Positions 54,401 to 64,000 of a stretch of DNA of 64,000 bases are shown in pieces. The translations under genes and the position numbers were made by a program. The number at the start of each line of letters is the position of its first letter. The first letter of the stretch is position 1. The DNA is from Mesostigma viride (lineage: Eukaryota; Streptophyta; Mesostigmatophyceae; Mesostigmatales; Mesostigmataceae): contig RPFO01000595.1 in NCBI GenBank assembly GCA_009746045.1, positions 551,501-615,500 of the forward strand, given 5' to 3'. The notes under the pieces were generated by a model. It was not told the origin of the DNA and did not search any database. It worked only from the letters and a program-made list of their open reading frames with translations.

Positions 54401-54860
54401 CCAAACAAGCTTGGCTATTCCTTCCGCCATGCATTAGCATGGCATGTCTGGGAGTGTGCCCAGGTATGCATGACGTAAAACTACCATGGCTATGGCGAAT
54501 GAAGCTAATGGCATTTCGCAGTTCAGGAAGTCCAGTAGTGACCAGTTGGTTGTCTACTTCTAATTGCTTGCCAAAACACACTCCATCCCCAAGAGCGGCC
54601 CACCAATTGGGTCACCCAACAAATAGGTCGGCTTCAAGACGCACTTGTCTTCCTGCATGCATGTACTTGATGTAAACCGGTTGCTATACCATGTATGTAC
54701 AGAATTGTATAGTTATCCGTCATGAAACCGACATGCCTCTCTACTAGACAACTATAGACCCGGCCGACCGGGTACCATGGGCGCTGAAAATTCGAATTCC
54801 TGACCCAAAATCCAACATTGCCTATGCCTCACCATATCCCAGCTAAATGGCACGGATGGG

Positions 54861-55022
54861 CTATCCTTCCAGCCGCTGCTTCATCGCAATGGCACGCAAC
54901 TCCGAGGGAAACTGGTCCACCCGTGGGGGCTTGTACGGCTTGGCCTTCCAGACGGCCTCGACAATCGCCATGCGGCCCCCCTCGGTGTTATGGATGCCAG
55001 CAGACCGAAGGGCTTCTTGTAG
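54861..55022 (-). CDS. Proposed last exon of the copia-hosting gene
   Basis: A pyrimidine-rich acceptor (CTTCGCCTCGCAG|CTA) is followed by 53 residues, VEAVWKAKPYKPPRVDQFP among them, and TAG at 54863-54861. The sequence is not retroelement-like. Confidence 0.5.
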   Translation of the reverse strand, partial: LQEALRSAGIHNTEGGRMAIVEAVWKAKPYKPPRVDQFPSELRAIAMKQRLEG

Positions 55023-58000
55023 CTGCGAGGCGAAGTGGGTTTGGGTGCAAAGGGAGAAAGTAAGAAGAGCATCATGCAGGTCGCTGTTAATAAAGTGAGG
55101 TCGCATTGGCAGACAAAGAGGCGAGACACCAAATCAGTCACCACGGCTCAATTCTCGTGTTACTACACCTTTTTATGTTAGTAGTAAGATTTTACCTTCA
55201 TCAAAATTACTACACCTACTCGCATTAATCACACGGGGGGTTGTGGGTGAACCCTGGGTGTGCCCCTAAAACTCCTCAGGGTCCTGGGGAGGCCTTTATA
55301 TTCTCCCAAACCGGCGCTCCCATACAAGCGTGTTTGAGAGGCACACCCATGGGATAAACACCTTAGAATATGACGAGAGACTTGCCAGCATGAATAGCGG
55401 CTCGAAAATGCCTTATCGGGCTTTTAAGCTTTTGACGTATAATACGCAATACGGCAATACGCTGAGGTTTGGCTGTACTACTATATTGCCGTAGCTCATA
55501 CTAGTCACAAAGCGCCTGGACTCTGGGCAGTTAGCCCAGTCAGCGCCAGTCCACACCTCCAGCCCCCCTTCCCTCCCATACCGCAGACCCTTGTCCCTCG
55601 TGGTGTAGAGGTACCGGATCAGGCGGTCGACAGCCTCCATGTTGGCCCCCCTTGGTGCCTGTGAGATAGGCCTATGGCGCGGCGTGCCACTGCCAGCAGT
55701 GGGGACACTGCTGAGGGGTCTGCCAGTGGTGAGGGGAACTCGCCACTTGAGGAGGCGCTGACGCCAAGTCTTGCGCCCAATTCTGCTGCCGCTGAGTCTG
55801 CACCTCCTGATTTCGGACCAAGTCCTGGGCCGGAGGAGTCACCTGCTGCAGCTACACCGCCCGGACACGCGTCGGCCGCTGACCAACCTGCTGCTGCACC
55901 ACCACCTTCGTTGACCGACCAGCTGCACAAACTAGTGCAGGCCCTCAGCGGCAAACCAACCGCTGCTGCTATGGCCACTGATGGGCTGGTGTCTGATGGT
56001 GTTGCACACGACCCCCTCGATAAATCTAATTCCTCCTGCGCTCCTGATGGTGATTTCCCAATGGGCTCATTTTTACCCTGATTATGCTCGTGTAGGTGAC
56101 ATGTTTGATGAAATTTCGTTCCGCACTAGCTCAGGTTCCGCCATTCCTTCCTCGTTTGCTGAGGCTAGCACGAGCCCTGACTGGCGCACTGCTATGTCCA
56201 TAGCGAGCTGTCGAGCATTCGAGAGCATGCCGTATATTCGCTAGTTTCCCTCTCAGTCTCTTCCTCGCACCGCCAAGGTGCTCCCATCCCGGTGGGCCTT
56301 TGCCGTCAAGAGCGATGGCCGTTTAAGGCTCGTTTTGTCGTCAAGGGTTATGCTCAATGTGAGGGCATCGACTTCAATGATGTCTTCATCCCTATTGTGC
56401 GTGCTTCTACCATACATCTGGCACTTGCTTTTGGTATCTCATCGGCTAATGTGTTGAAGCAACTTGATGTTCGTGACACTTTTCTGTACGCCGCGCTTTC
56501 TGAGGATGTTTATGTTCGTCCTCCTGCTGTATTAGAGCAACATGATGCCACTGGTGGCCTGCTGGTGTGGAAGCTGCAGCACAGCCTCTATGGCATTAAG
56601 CAGGCGCTCCGCAACTGGCACAAAACTTTTTGAGCTTAACTTCTCGCCGACGGCGCTGTGCAGAGCCCAACGGATGCTTGCCTGTACATGTACCCCTCGT
56701 CTAATCCATTCTGTTTGTTTGTCAAACGAATTGACAGGGTTCGCCTTCAACAATGCTGTGATTGGAACCCTTTGTGCTTGCGTGTGCTGGGCCAGTTGGT
56801 TGACACCAAAAGCAATGTCTGGGCGTGTCCACGACGCGGCATACAGTTGGGCACCAGTTTTTGACTGAAAGAGCTGGGTGTTGACTGAAAGACCTGGGCA
56901 TTACACATTCCCCACTCGTGTTGGGGACTAAGACGGGACACAACAGGGGTGAGGACAACATAGGAGGGAGAAAGCCCGAAACGGGCAGCAATGGCCTCGA
57001 TGTAAAAAGTCTGATGCAGGGAAAGAGACCGGGAGACAAGGTAAACATGAAGAGACACAACAAGGAAAAAAGAAGGGCGGTCTGACTAGGTGATATGGAA
57101 CTTGCTAGCCAAACGAATAGACCACGAGGCCACCTAGGAAGAGGAAGGACTGCTTGCAATAATGCCATCAACATGGATAAAAACAAACGTACCACACGAG
57201 GGGTACATGTACAGGCAGGCATCCGCTGGGTTTTGCACAGAGCCATCGAAAAGAAGATAAGCACAAAAAGTTTTGTGCCAATTGCGGGGCGCCTGCTTGA
57301 TGCCATAGAGGCTGCGCTGCAGCTTCCACATCAGCAGGTGGCCAGCGGCATCATGTTGCTCAAAACCAGCGGGCGAACAAACGTACACAGTTTCCTCAAG
57401 GGGAGCGTACAGAAATGCAGTGCAAACATCAAGTTGCTTCAGTGTACAACCAGATGAGACACAAAAAGCAAGGGCGAAGCGGATCATGGAAGCATGCACA
57501 GTAGGGCTAAAGACATCGTCAAAATCAATGCCCTCACGCTGAGCAAAAGCTTTGACGACAAAACGGGCTTTGTAACCGGCCATCGCTCCTGACAGCAAAT
57601 ACCAACCGGGATAGGAGCACCTTGGAGTCACGGGGAAGAGCGCGAGACGACACTAACCTATAAACTGCATGCTCGCGAATGCTCGACAGCTCACTATCCA
57701 TGGAGACATGCCACTCAGGGCTGTCATTTGCCTCAGCAAACGAGGAAGGAGTGGCGGGACCTGAGCTAGTGTGGAAAGTAATGTCGTCAAATATGTCACA
57801 TACACGAGCATGTGCAACTCAACCAGACACTAGCCCATCAGTGGCCATAGCGGCAGCGGTTGGTTTGTTGCGGAGGGCCTGCACTAATTTGTGCAGCTGG
57901 TCGGTCAACGAAGGTGGTGGTGCAGCAGCAGGTTGGTCAGCGGCCGACGCGTGTCCGGGCGGTGTAGCTGCATCAGGTGACTCCTCCGGCCCAGGACTTG

Positions 58001-61000
58001 GTGCGAAATCAGGAGGTGCAGACTCAGCGGCAGCAAAATGGGGCGCAGGACTTGGCATCAGCGCCTCCTCAAGTGGCGAGTTCCCCTCACCACTGGCAGA
58101 CCCCTCAGCAGTGTCCCCACTGCTGGCAGCGGCACACTGCGCCATGGCCCTAGTCACATGACCAGAGGACGGTAGGGCCAGTGGACCATCAGGCCCAGGG
58201 ACAGGGGTCTCAGTGACCGGTGCCAGCAGAAGCTCGGAAGACTCCTCCCCCTCCATTAGTGACGGCAGCAGCTGAGTTGATGGCAGGGCGTCATTGCGCC
58301 AGGCCTCGTTGAAGGCCACGTGGCGACGATGTACCGCAGTGCGAGTGGCAGAGTCCAGGATCAGATGTGCAGGGAAGTCCGCAGCATAACCGACCAAAAT
58401 TCCAGGCATGGCCTTGGCCTCTAGCTTGCCACGATGCCCTTCCACACGATGCCAGGCTGGGCAACTGAAAATTCTCATGTGAGACAGATTAGCGTGATGA
58501 CCTGTCAGCGAAAAGTGTGGCGTGGCATCACCAGGGTTCGAGGAGCACGGCAGGCGGTTGAGGATATAAATAGCACACTGGAGAGCCAGAGCCCAAGATC
58601 CCTTGCCCAAACCGGCATGTGTCAAAATTGCCAGCGTCATGCCCATCGCCAGGCCCCCAAAACGCTTCGCCGTTCTGCTCTGGGCAGTAGGGCGCTGAGA
58701 ACTCCTGGTGGACGAGGCGTTCAGCACGAACCGCCCCCCCGGCTTGACCGGTGACAACAGCGTCACGGTCCGTTCGCAACACGACAGAGCCGGCGTAGAA
58801 ATGACATATCTCGCGGGCGAGCAGCTCTGCGAACCGCCCCACCGCCTCGTCCTTGGACTTGAGAGGAAACCCCTATCGCCACCGAGTAGCGTCGTCGGTG
58901 ATGCGCAAAAAGTAGCGGGCTCCCCCCAGGGACTTCAAACTCATCGGGCCCAACAGATCGCCATGGAGCGTGGCCCGCGGCACTGTGGACCGCCACTGCC
59001 CAGGCGGACATTGATGAAGCCTGCCGGGCAGGAGGGGCAGCCAGGAGCAGTCGGGCTGCTGGACACCAGATTTGATTCTGGTATGGCAGTCAGCTTCTTC
59101 ATGCGATCGGCGCCTGCATGGCCCAGTCGCCAGTGCAGCAGCAGGCTAACCCGCCTAACCGGCCGCTCCACCGTCGCAGCAGCCATCGCTGTCTCTGTCT
59201 TCGCCTGAGGTTCCACACAGATGTTGTTCCGCATGGCGACCTTGTGATGCTTGTTCTCCAGCACCTCTGTCTCGTTGTGGAAATCCACCTTGTGACCTGC
59301 CTTCGCGAGTTGCCCGACTGACAGAAGTCGTGCATTCAGGCCAGGCATAAGCAGCGCTCCTTGCAGTCGCACGCTGTGGCCAGGCAGCTCGACAGCTATG
59401 GTGCCATGGCCAATAGCTTGCAGCTTTCCGCCTGAGCCTGTGGTTGCCCTGCTGTGTGGGATAAGGGACACAAACTCAGAGCGGCACGGGGACATGTGGC
59501 TGCTCGCTGCCGAATCCCGCACCCAGGTAAGCTTGTCGCCAGTATACTGCGTGAGTGCAGCAGCCTCCGGCGACGACGGCTCCTCAGCGATAGTGGCCAT
59601 GCAGAAGCCTGGTGGCAGCTCAGCCGCCTCCTGAGTGGCGTTGGCAGCGGATCCAGCAAGTGCGTTGCGACCCTTGTTCTGGTTCTCTCGGTTGCCGCCT
59701 TTCTTTCCCCCCTTGGGGTTGGTGTCGTACCAGGCCCGGGCCTTCTCAGGATGCAGGTCTAGCAGTCATGCTTTTGAATAATGAGATTTTAAATTACCCA
59801 AAACTACTTGATTATATAACCAAAGACTCCTTGTGACCTGTCTTGTCGCAGTGGCTGCACTTCTTGCAGCAGTTGCATTACCAATAGGAAAACTTCATTT
59901 TCAAACATACTATAGTGACGCTTACAGATAGAAAAGGAAATACCACTTCTTGGTCCCTCCGTTCCCCTTGCCGTTGGTTGGTAGACCTGGCCTGTGCCGG
60001 CACTCTCCTTTTTCACCCCAGCACGTCCCCCCTTGAGCAGATCCTCCGCCTTCCTCAGTGCTTTCTTCGCCACAGGCAGCTCGTCCTCCTCGTTGAACCG
60101 TACAGACACCAGCGCAGGGCGGTACTCGTCTGACAGCGCTCCCAATACAGTGTAGAATGGCAGCAAAATCACGGTCGCTGATGACTGCGCCTGCAGCCTG
60201 GTAGTCAGCACGTAGCAGCTCTGCCCTCCGCACAGGTTGCTGCACAGTCTCGTTAGGAAGCTTCTGTAGATGGTGCAGCTCGCTCCTTAGCTCAAACCTG
60301 TGGCTCTTGGTCAGCCTGGCTTCCTCATAGTTCTCCATGAGGGCCTTGAATGCCTGGCTGCTTGTCTTTCTTGCCGCAGTTGCCATGAGACATGCTGCCT
60401 CACCAGTCAGACAGGTACGCAATGCTGCAAACAGAGCTTTGTCTGCACTCTCATTCTCATCCCAACACAACAGCCTCCACATCAACAACATTGGCCACTG
60501 CCAGAAGCAGGTTCCTGAACACCTCCCAGTTACTGTGGTCCTCATCAGATGCTCCAGTACAGGTCCTGCAGCTCTCTTGGCACAGGAGGAGACAAGGGTG
60601 GTGCAGTCAGGCTCTCTGGCAGGAGTTTGGGTGTCTTGATCGGCCATGGTTGATCTGTTTCTGGAAGTTTATGTCTCTGGGGTTCTTTGATGGATGTCTC
60701 TGTTCCTCAAATGAAGGGTAGGCATCAAACCTCCGAGACCATGTCAAACGAACTGACAGGGTTTTCCCTTCACAATGCTGTGATTGGAACCCTTTGTGCC
60801 TGTGCAGGTGCAGGCTATGGAGGACTTGAGAGGCTCAGAGACAGAGACTAGGTTGAGGCAGAACGGAGAGTACCCTCAGTACAGGGGGTTCTCCTTATAT
60901 TATTCTTTGAATAGAGAAGATGCCATTTAGATACTTCTGGGAGTATGCTAAGAATATTCTAGGATTATGCCGGGAATTTTCTTCCATCTCCGCTCACAGG

Positions 61001-63273
61001 TTTCTAGAAGTACTGAGCATGAAACAGCAAGCTGCCACCATTCATGATAATGATGAATCACGTATCCATCTATTCTAATGAAACGACACTTGTAAAACAA
61101 TGAGCATGCACGCTTGCTCCGTGAGTGACACAGCCTGTCCTGGCAATTGGTGTCAAACTGGTGTCAGAGCACTGCATCTGTCATGTCAGATCCTACATGT
61201 CAGATCAGTTAGCCACTTGTGCTGCCAGTGCACTAGAAAAACTTTGACAGGCCATAGCTCACCAAATACTTGTCCAAAATAAACCGGGACAAGTTCTGTA
61301 GAAACGATCTATCAAACGTTCTATCTCAGTGGCCAGTCAACAACACTATTTAGTCAGGGCAGGTGGCTGCAATACAAGGACCATGTCCTTGACATACGTA
61401 CCAGTCGTCATCAAGCACCCACATGTGTCGCATACCCACACACCTTGCCCCACATCTATGAGACAAGACCTTGTCCCACATGTCACCAGCAAGTCTAAAC
61501 TTAGCACCCAAACACTACCCACGTACCCGGAACCGGTTGTCCTTGAGCATCTCGTCCGTCGTGTACCCATACACCTTGTTGAAGGGCGACTCGGTCTCTG
61601 CGGCGTCGGCGGCGGCGAGAAGGGACTCGGTCGGCGCCCTCACGCGCTCAGGGTCGGCCTCCACGTGCACCGCCACCTGGCATGAGAGGGGTCGTGTGCA
61701 AAAGCCATTTGTGGGGAGAAAATCCCGAGTGAGTGTGGATTAGCCAAAGGTCCAACAGGGGAGGGCCCATCTGGGAAGGGCCCAGCAGGGAAGGAGACCA
61801 TCTGTGGGGAGAGCTCAGAGCGCCGCACGGGCAGCGGTACGCAATCAAATGTCCGGCACGAGTGGGGGGATGAATCCAAAAGGAAAGAAAGCAAAGAAAA
61901 ACGAAAGCCCAAGAAAAAGCCCAACAGGGAGTGCCGGATCAAACGAACTGCGTCGCAGGAAAAGCTGAATGTGACAAGTACTATATTTTTCCAAGAACAT
62001 TCTTTTTGGTTTTTCTCAGGCACCATTTCATGTACACATGCATCAGCTACCCATGACTTTGGTCGCTTTGCTGTCCAAACATCATAGCAAGATGTGAATG
62101 CATCCAGTGGCGGAGGCCAGGGGCGACCCCCGCGGATCCCCCAGAACACATGTGTTGCCGAGACATGTCTGACCTGACCGGCAAGTTTTAGGACCTGCCG
62201 TTTAGCCTATTGCCTGCTCATTGGGCAGGTTAAGCCCGTTATTATGGCCGCTGGCACACAAAGACAGGTCATCGGACAGGCGGGTCGTGGCCTGTCGCGT
62301 GGCCTGCCAGCCATGGGGCAGGTCATGGGAGTGCTCCATGAGCTGTGGGCAGGGCAGGGCAGCCCACAGGGTATAGGGCTACCCTGCTGCCACAGTGAAA
62401 TGGACGGCGTGAGGGCGATTACGGTGAGTTTTTCTTTATCCGCTCGATTCTTGTTTCAGATTCTTCACTTCGATTGAACACGACTATCAACGCATGGGTA
62501 TTAAGCCCCATGATTACTAAGCCCCATGACTATTAAGGCATGGCTATCAATGCATGACTATTAAGCCCCATGACTATTGAGCCCCATGAGTATTATGCCC
62601 CACGACTATTAAGCCCCATGACTATTAAGGCATGACTATTAAGCCCCATGACTATCAAGGCATGACTATTAAGGCAGGCCCGCGTCTCTAACAGATGAAG
62701 GGATTCCCTAACTAGTCAGTGATATGATGCAGTCACGTGCTTTAATTAATGATGTGAGAAGTATATTTAGTTGTAGTAGTATTCTGGCTTGGGGGAGGAA
62801 ACTCGAGAGCCAGGGCTCCCCACCCTCCTCGTGATGACGATATCATGCTCAAAGCGACCACATTATTATCGAAGTTGAGGGCCCAAAGGGCCCACACAGA
62901 GGCGCACTGCTTCAAAGAACTAGTGGACTGCGGTCGGAGGAGGTCGACCCGCACGGAATCAGCTACCCGACACAAAATGGAGCACTGCATAAGGGCTTGG
63001 GGGTTGGGAGGAAACACTTACAACTGGTAGTGGGGGAGGAAACACTTACGCCTGTCCTCCAGTCCCACTAGCGGGGGAGGAGGTCTAGGAAAGCCTCACC
63101 TGCGCTTGCTTGCTATGGTGAAGAAAGCCTCACCTGCGCGCGCAGCTTGGCCAGCCTCGCCTCGCGCTCCTCCTCGGCCGCCACCGCTGCCGCTTTCTTC
63201 TCGGCACGCTCCTTGGCCTTCTCGGCTTCCTCGGTGCGGCGATAGGCGACGCGCTCCTCGTTGAACTTGGCCA
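54861..63273 (-). CDS. Host gene 3' part with a 6.5-kb intron full of Ty1/copia sequence (5' partial)
   Basis: Three minus-strand exons are proposed: 63273-63134, 61676-61527 and 55022-54861. The junctions between them are phase 0 with good splice signals. The first encodes a charged, probably coiled-coil stretch (VAKFNEERVAYRRTEEAEKA, then KERAEKKAAAVAAEEERE). The second ends FNKVYGYTTDEMLKDNRFR. The third begins LQEALRSAGIHNTEGGRMAI and ends AIAMKQRLEG then TAG. The join NRFR-LQEALRSAGI reads smoothly. The intron 61526-55023 contains the copia remnants. Function and family were not recognised. The gene continues upstream beyond the window. Linking the third exon is the least certain step. 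Confidence 0.5.
55413..55640 (-). pseudogene. Ty1/copia RNase H fragment
   Basis: Reads AVDRLIRYLYTTRDKGLRYG and VWTGADWANCPESRRFVTSM, the conserved C-terminal region of copia polyproteins (usually SDADWAGD...RRSTSG). Confidence 0.65.
55650..56719 (+). pseudogene. Ty1/copia fragment, plus strand: hinge and RT N-terminal part
   Basis: 55680-56000 repeats, on the plus strand, the Pro/Ser hinge (SSGDTAEGSASGEGNSPLEE, TPPGHASAADQPAAAPPPSL) of the minus-strand copy at 57840-58140. 56310-56710 has FKARFVVKGYAQCEGIDFND, LKQLDVRDTFLYAALSEDVY, WKLQHSLYGIKQALRNW and DACLYMYPSS, copia RT motifs. It breaks off at 56720, exactly where the LTR-like TGTCAAACGAA begins. Confidence 0.7.
56720..60742 (-). mobile_element. 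Ty1/copia retrotransposon, decayed
   Basis: Minus-strand order: Gag from ATG 60647 (MADQDTQTPAREPD; LTGEAACLMATAARKTSSQA; SHRFELRSELHHLQKLPNET), a zinc-knuckle (CSHCDKTGH, about 59830-59860), protease DSAASSH near 59500, GAG-pre-integrase (LLHWRLGHAGADRM), integrase with PEQNGE and AIYILNRLP, a hinge, then RT (KARFVVKAFAQREGIDFDDV; FIHVDG where YVDD is usual). Frameshifts are frequent and the RNase H end is missing. An LTR edge is proposed at 60742 (ends CA, followed by TGGTCTCGGAG as possible primer-binding site). A matching 60-bp piece lies at 56720-56778. Confidence 0.7.
59867..59952 (-). repeat. AT-rich insertion beside the copia zinc knuckle with 9-bp direct repeats
   Basis: The 77 bp at 59867-59943 are AT-rich, unlike the surrounding gag. 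They are flanked by CACTTCTTG at 59858-59866 and 59944-59952. Removing the insert and one repeat would rejoin KK and CSHC. A second AT-rich patch of about 60 bp at 59762-59823 breaks the frame just after TGHKES. Confidence 0.55.
60742..60803. repeat. LTR-like direct repeat partner of 56720-56778
   Basis: TGTCAAACGAA(C/T)TGACAGGGTT and AATGCTGTGATTGGAACCC are shared by both sites in the same orientation. The similarity stops after about 60 bp, so the LTR is either short or partly deleted at one end. Confidence 0.55.
60804..61526. other. Copia-flanking intron sequence, no gene seen
   Basis: Lies inside the proposed 6.5-kb intron. The left part may be the rest of the 5' LTR. No exon-like frame with splice sites was found. 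Confidence 0.4.
61527..61676 (-). CDS. Middle exon of the copia-hosting gene
   Basis: Acceptor ATGCCAG|GTG, donor CGG|GTACGTGGG, 50 codons in phase 0. Reads VAVHVEADPERVRAPTESLL and FNKVYGYTTDEMLKDNRFR. Confidence 0.6.
62485..62680 (+). repeat. Intronic repeat, CCCCATGACTATTAAG units
   Basis: About ten irregular copies of (G)CCCCATGACTATTAAG or GGCATGACTATTAAG, in the intron between exons 63134 and 61676. A LINE-tail scrap (GATGCAGTCACGTGC then TTTAATTAAT) follows at about 62728-62752. Confidence 0.65.
63089..63139 (-). repeat. Duplicated exon-end/donor in the right-hand gene
   Basis: GAAAGCCTCACCTGCGC occurs at 63089-63105 and 63123-63139. On the minus strand each reads GCGCAG|GTGAGGCTTTC. 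The upstream one is the donor of exon 63273-63134; the other is an echo 34 nt into the intron. Confidence 0.6.
63134..63273 (-). CDS. Coiled-coil-like exon of the copia-hosting gene
   Basis: Acceptor CGAGCAG|TG, donor GCGCAG|GTGAGG. It begins in phase 1 (needs one base from upstream) and ends in phase 0. Rich in Glu, Lys, Arg and Ala, with no Pro or Gly. Confidence 0.6.
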
Positions 63274-63289
63274 CTGCTCGTACAGCAGC

Positions 63290-63765
63290 CCAATAACAAG
63301 AGGGTTAACAGATAACAAGAGTTGTAACCGATAACAAGAGTTATGACAGATAACAAGAGCTGTAACAGATAACAAGAGTTGTAACCGATAACAAGAGTTA
63401 TGACAGATAACAAGAGCTGTAACAGATAACAAGAGTTGTAACCGATAACAAGAGTTATGACAGATAACAAGAGCTGTAACAGATAACAAGAGTTGTACAA
63501 GATGACAAGAGTTATGACAGATAACAAGAGTTGTAACCGATAACAAGAGTTATGACAGATAACAAGAGCTGTAACAGATAACAAGAGTTGTACAAGATGA
63601 TAAGAGTTATGACAGATAACAAGGGTTGTAACAGATAACAAGAGTTATAACAGATAACAAGAGTTGTAGCAGATAACAAGAGTTAAAACAGATAACACGA
63701 GTTATAACAGATAACAAAAGTTATAACAGTTAACAAGAGTTATAACAGATAACGAGAATTGTATG
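63290..63765 (+). repeat. 19-bp minisatellite with 57-bp higher-order unit
   Basis: AGATAACAAGAGTTATAAC-type units repeat about 24 times. On the left side groups of three variants (TTGTAACCG, TTATGACAG, CTGTAACAG) form a 57-bp super-unit. The array starts about 15 nt upstream of the acceptor of exon 63273-63134. Confidence 0.85.
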
Positions 63766-63811
63766 CAAGGGCCATGGTTCAATAGCGTGGCCACAGCGAG
63801 GCCACGTTCAA

Positions 63812-63838
63812 CTCCCTCCTCGTTCAACTTGGCTACTG
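63812..63838 (-). repeat. Acceptor echo upstream of the minisatellite
   Basis: On the minus strand CCCAG|TAGCCAAGTTGAACGAGGAG copies the start of exon 63273-63134 (GCAG|TGGCCAAGTTCAACGAGGAG). It lies about 565 bp upstream, on the other side of the repeat array. Confidence 0.5.
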
Positions 63839-64000
63839 GGAAAACAGCGAACTGGCGATGCGAGTCACACGAGAGTGCAGCAAGTGCTTATCACATGATA
63901 ATTCAGTTTTGCAAACATAAAGTAGACGTCATTGTCCCTTCCAGGCTTCCTGTTCTCAAGATTTTCCCCTTCCCCCTCAAGATTTTCCCCCCTCACTAAC

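Noticed and set aside
63096-63641. Minus-strand frames of LLSVITLVI-type repeats
   Set aside because: Translations of the 19-bp minisatellite. They overlap a better exon (63134-63273) in another frame.
63290-63765. CRISPR-like regular repeats
   Set aside because: Units are contiguous with no unique spacers, and the context is a eukaryotic intron. The same applies to 17405-17800.

Overview
The window looks like nuclear DNA of a green alga, most likely a chlorophyte of the Volvocales/Sphaeropleales kind. The reasons are GC-rich coding exons split by GT-AG introns, very long Ser/Pro-rich linkers typical of hydroxyproline-rich wall glycoproteins, TGTAA motifs after stop codons, and abundant L1-type and Ty1/copia retroelement debris. 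The species was not identified, and all gene models were read by eye from splice signals and reading frame.

Layout. (1) 1-5105 (+) is the 3' end of gene A, a repetitive secreted or wall protein; its start lies left of the window. (2) 5106-14879 is mostly retroelement remnants: LINE 3' ends, LINE ORF1 copies on both strands, and simple repeats. (3) 14880-31207 (+) is gene B, a complete ten-exon paralogue of gene A. (4) 31540-42770 is a LINE graveyard with one RT domain still readable. Within it, at 33539-34350 (-), sits the 3' end of a host gene with a tandemly duplicated exon. (5) 45213-49470 (-) is a five-exon SAM-dependent methyltransferase gene. (6) 50855-53005 (+) is an intronless 716-residue ankyrin-repeat protein. 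(7) 54861-63273 (-) is the 3' part of another host gene, whose 6.5-kb intron holds a nest of Ty1/copia sequence.

Genes A and B are the centrepiece. Each internal exon is flanked by phase-1 introns and has the form [A half]-[Pro-rich linker]-[B half]. The folded unit is therefore probably B+A: the CPC end of one exon followed by the xEEQV or LREQV start of the next. This gives about ten cysteines per unit, split by an intron, with Pro-rich linkers between units. Exon 1 of gene B carries a signal peptide and a B half only. The last exon of each gene carries an A half, a linker, an unsplit B+A-like unit and a GPI-type hydrophobic tail. The product would be a wall- or membrane-anchored string of cysteine-rich beads on glycosylated poly-Pro rods.

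The strongest unexplained pattern is in the introns, which contain many short degraded copies ('echoes') of the neighbouring splice boundaries. Seven acceptor echoes recreate the first 10-11 codons of an exon and then stop at almost the same position, mostly within CTC-TAA. Donor echoes recreate the CPC|GTGAGT end. Similar boundary duplications occur in the methyltransferase gene (an 11-bp repeat duplicating both start codon and donor), in the right-hand gene, and on a larger scale in the tandem 78-bp exon at 33.9-34.3 kb. A second pattern is a set of ORF1-only LINE relatives whose 3' ends carry a short hairpin and a (TTAA)n tail; one of them shares the exact hairpin of the RT-bearing LINE.
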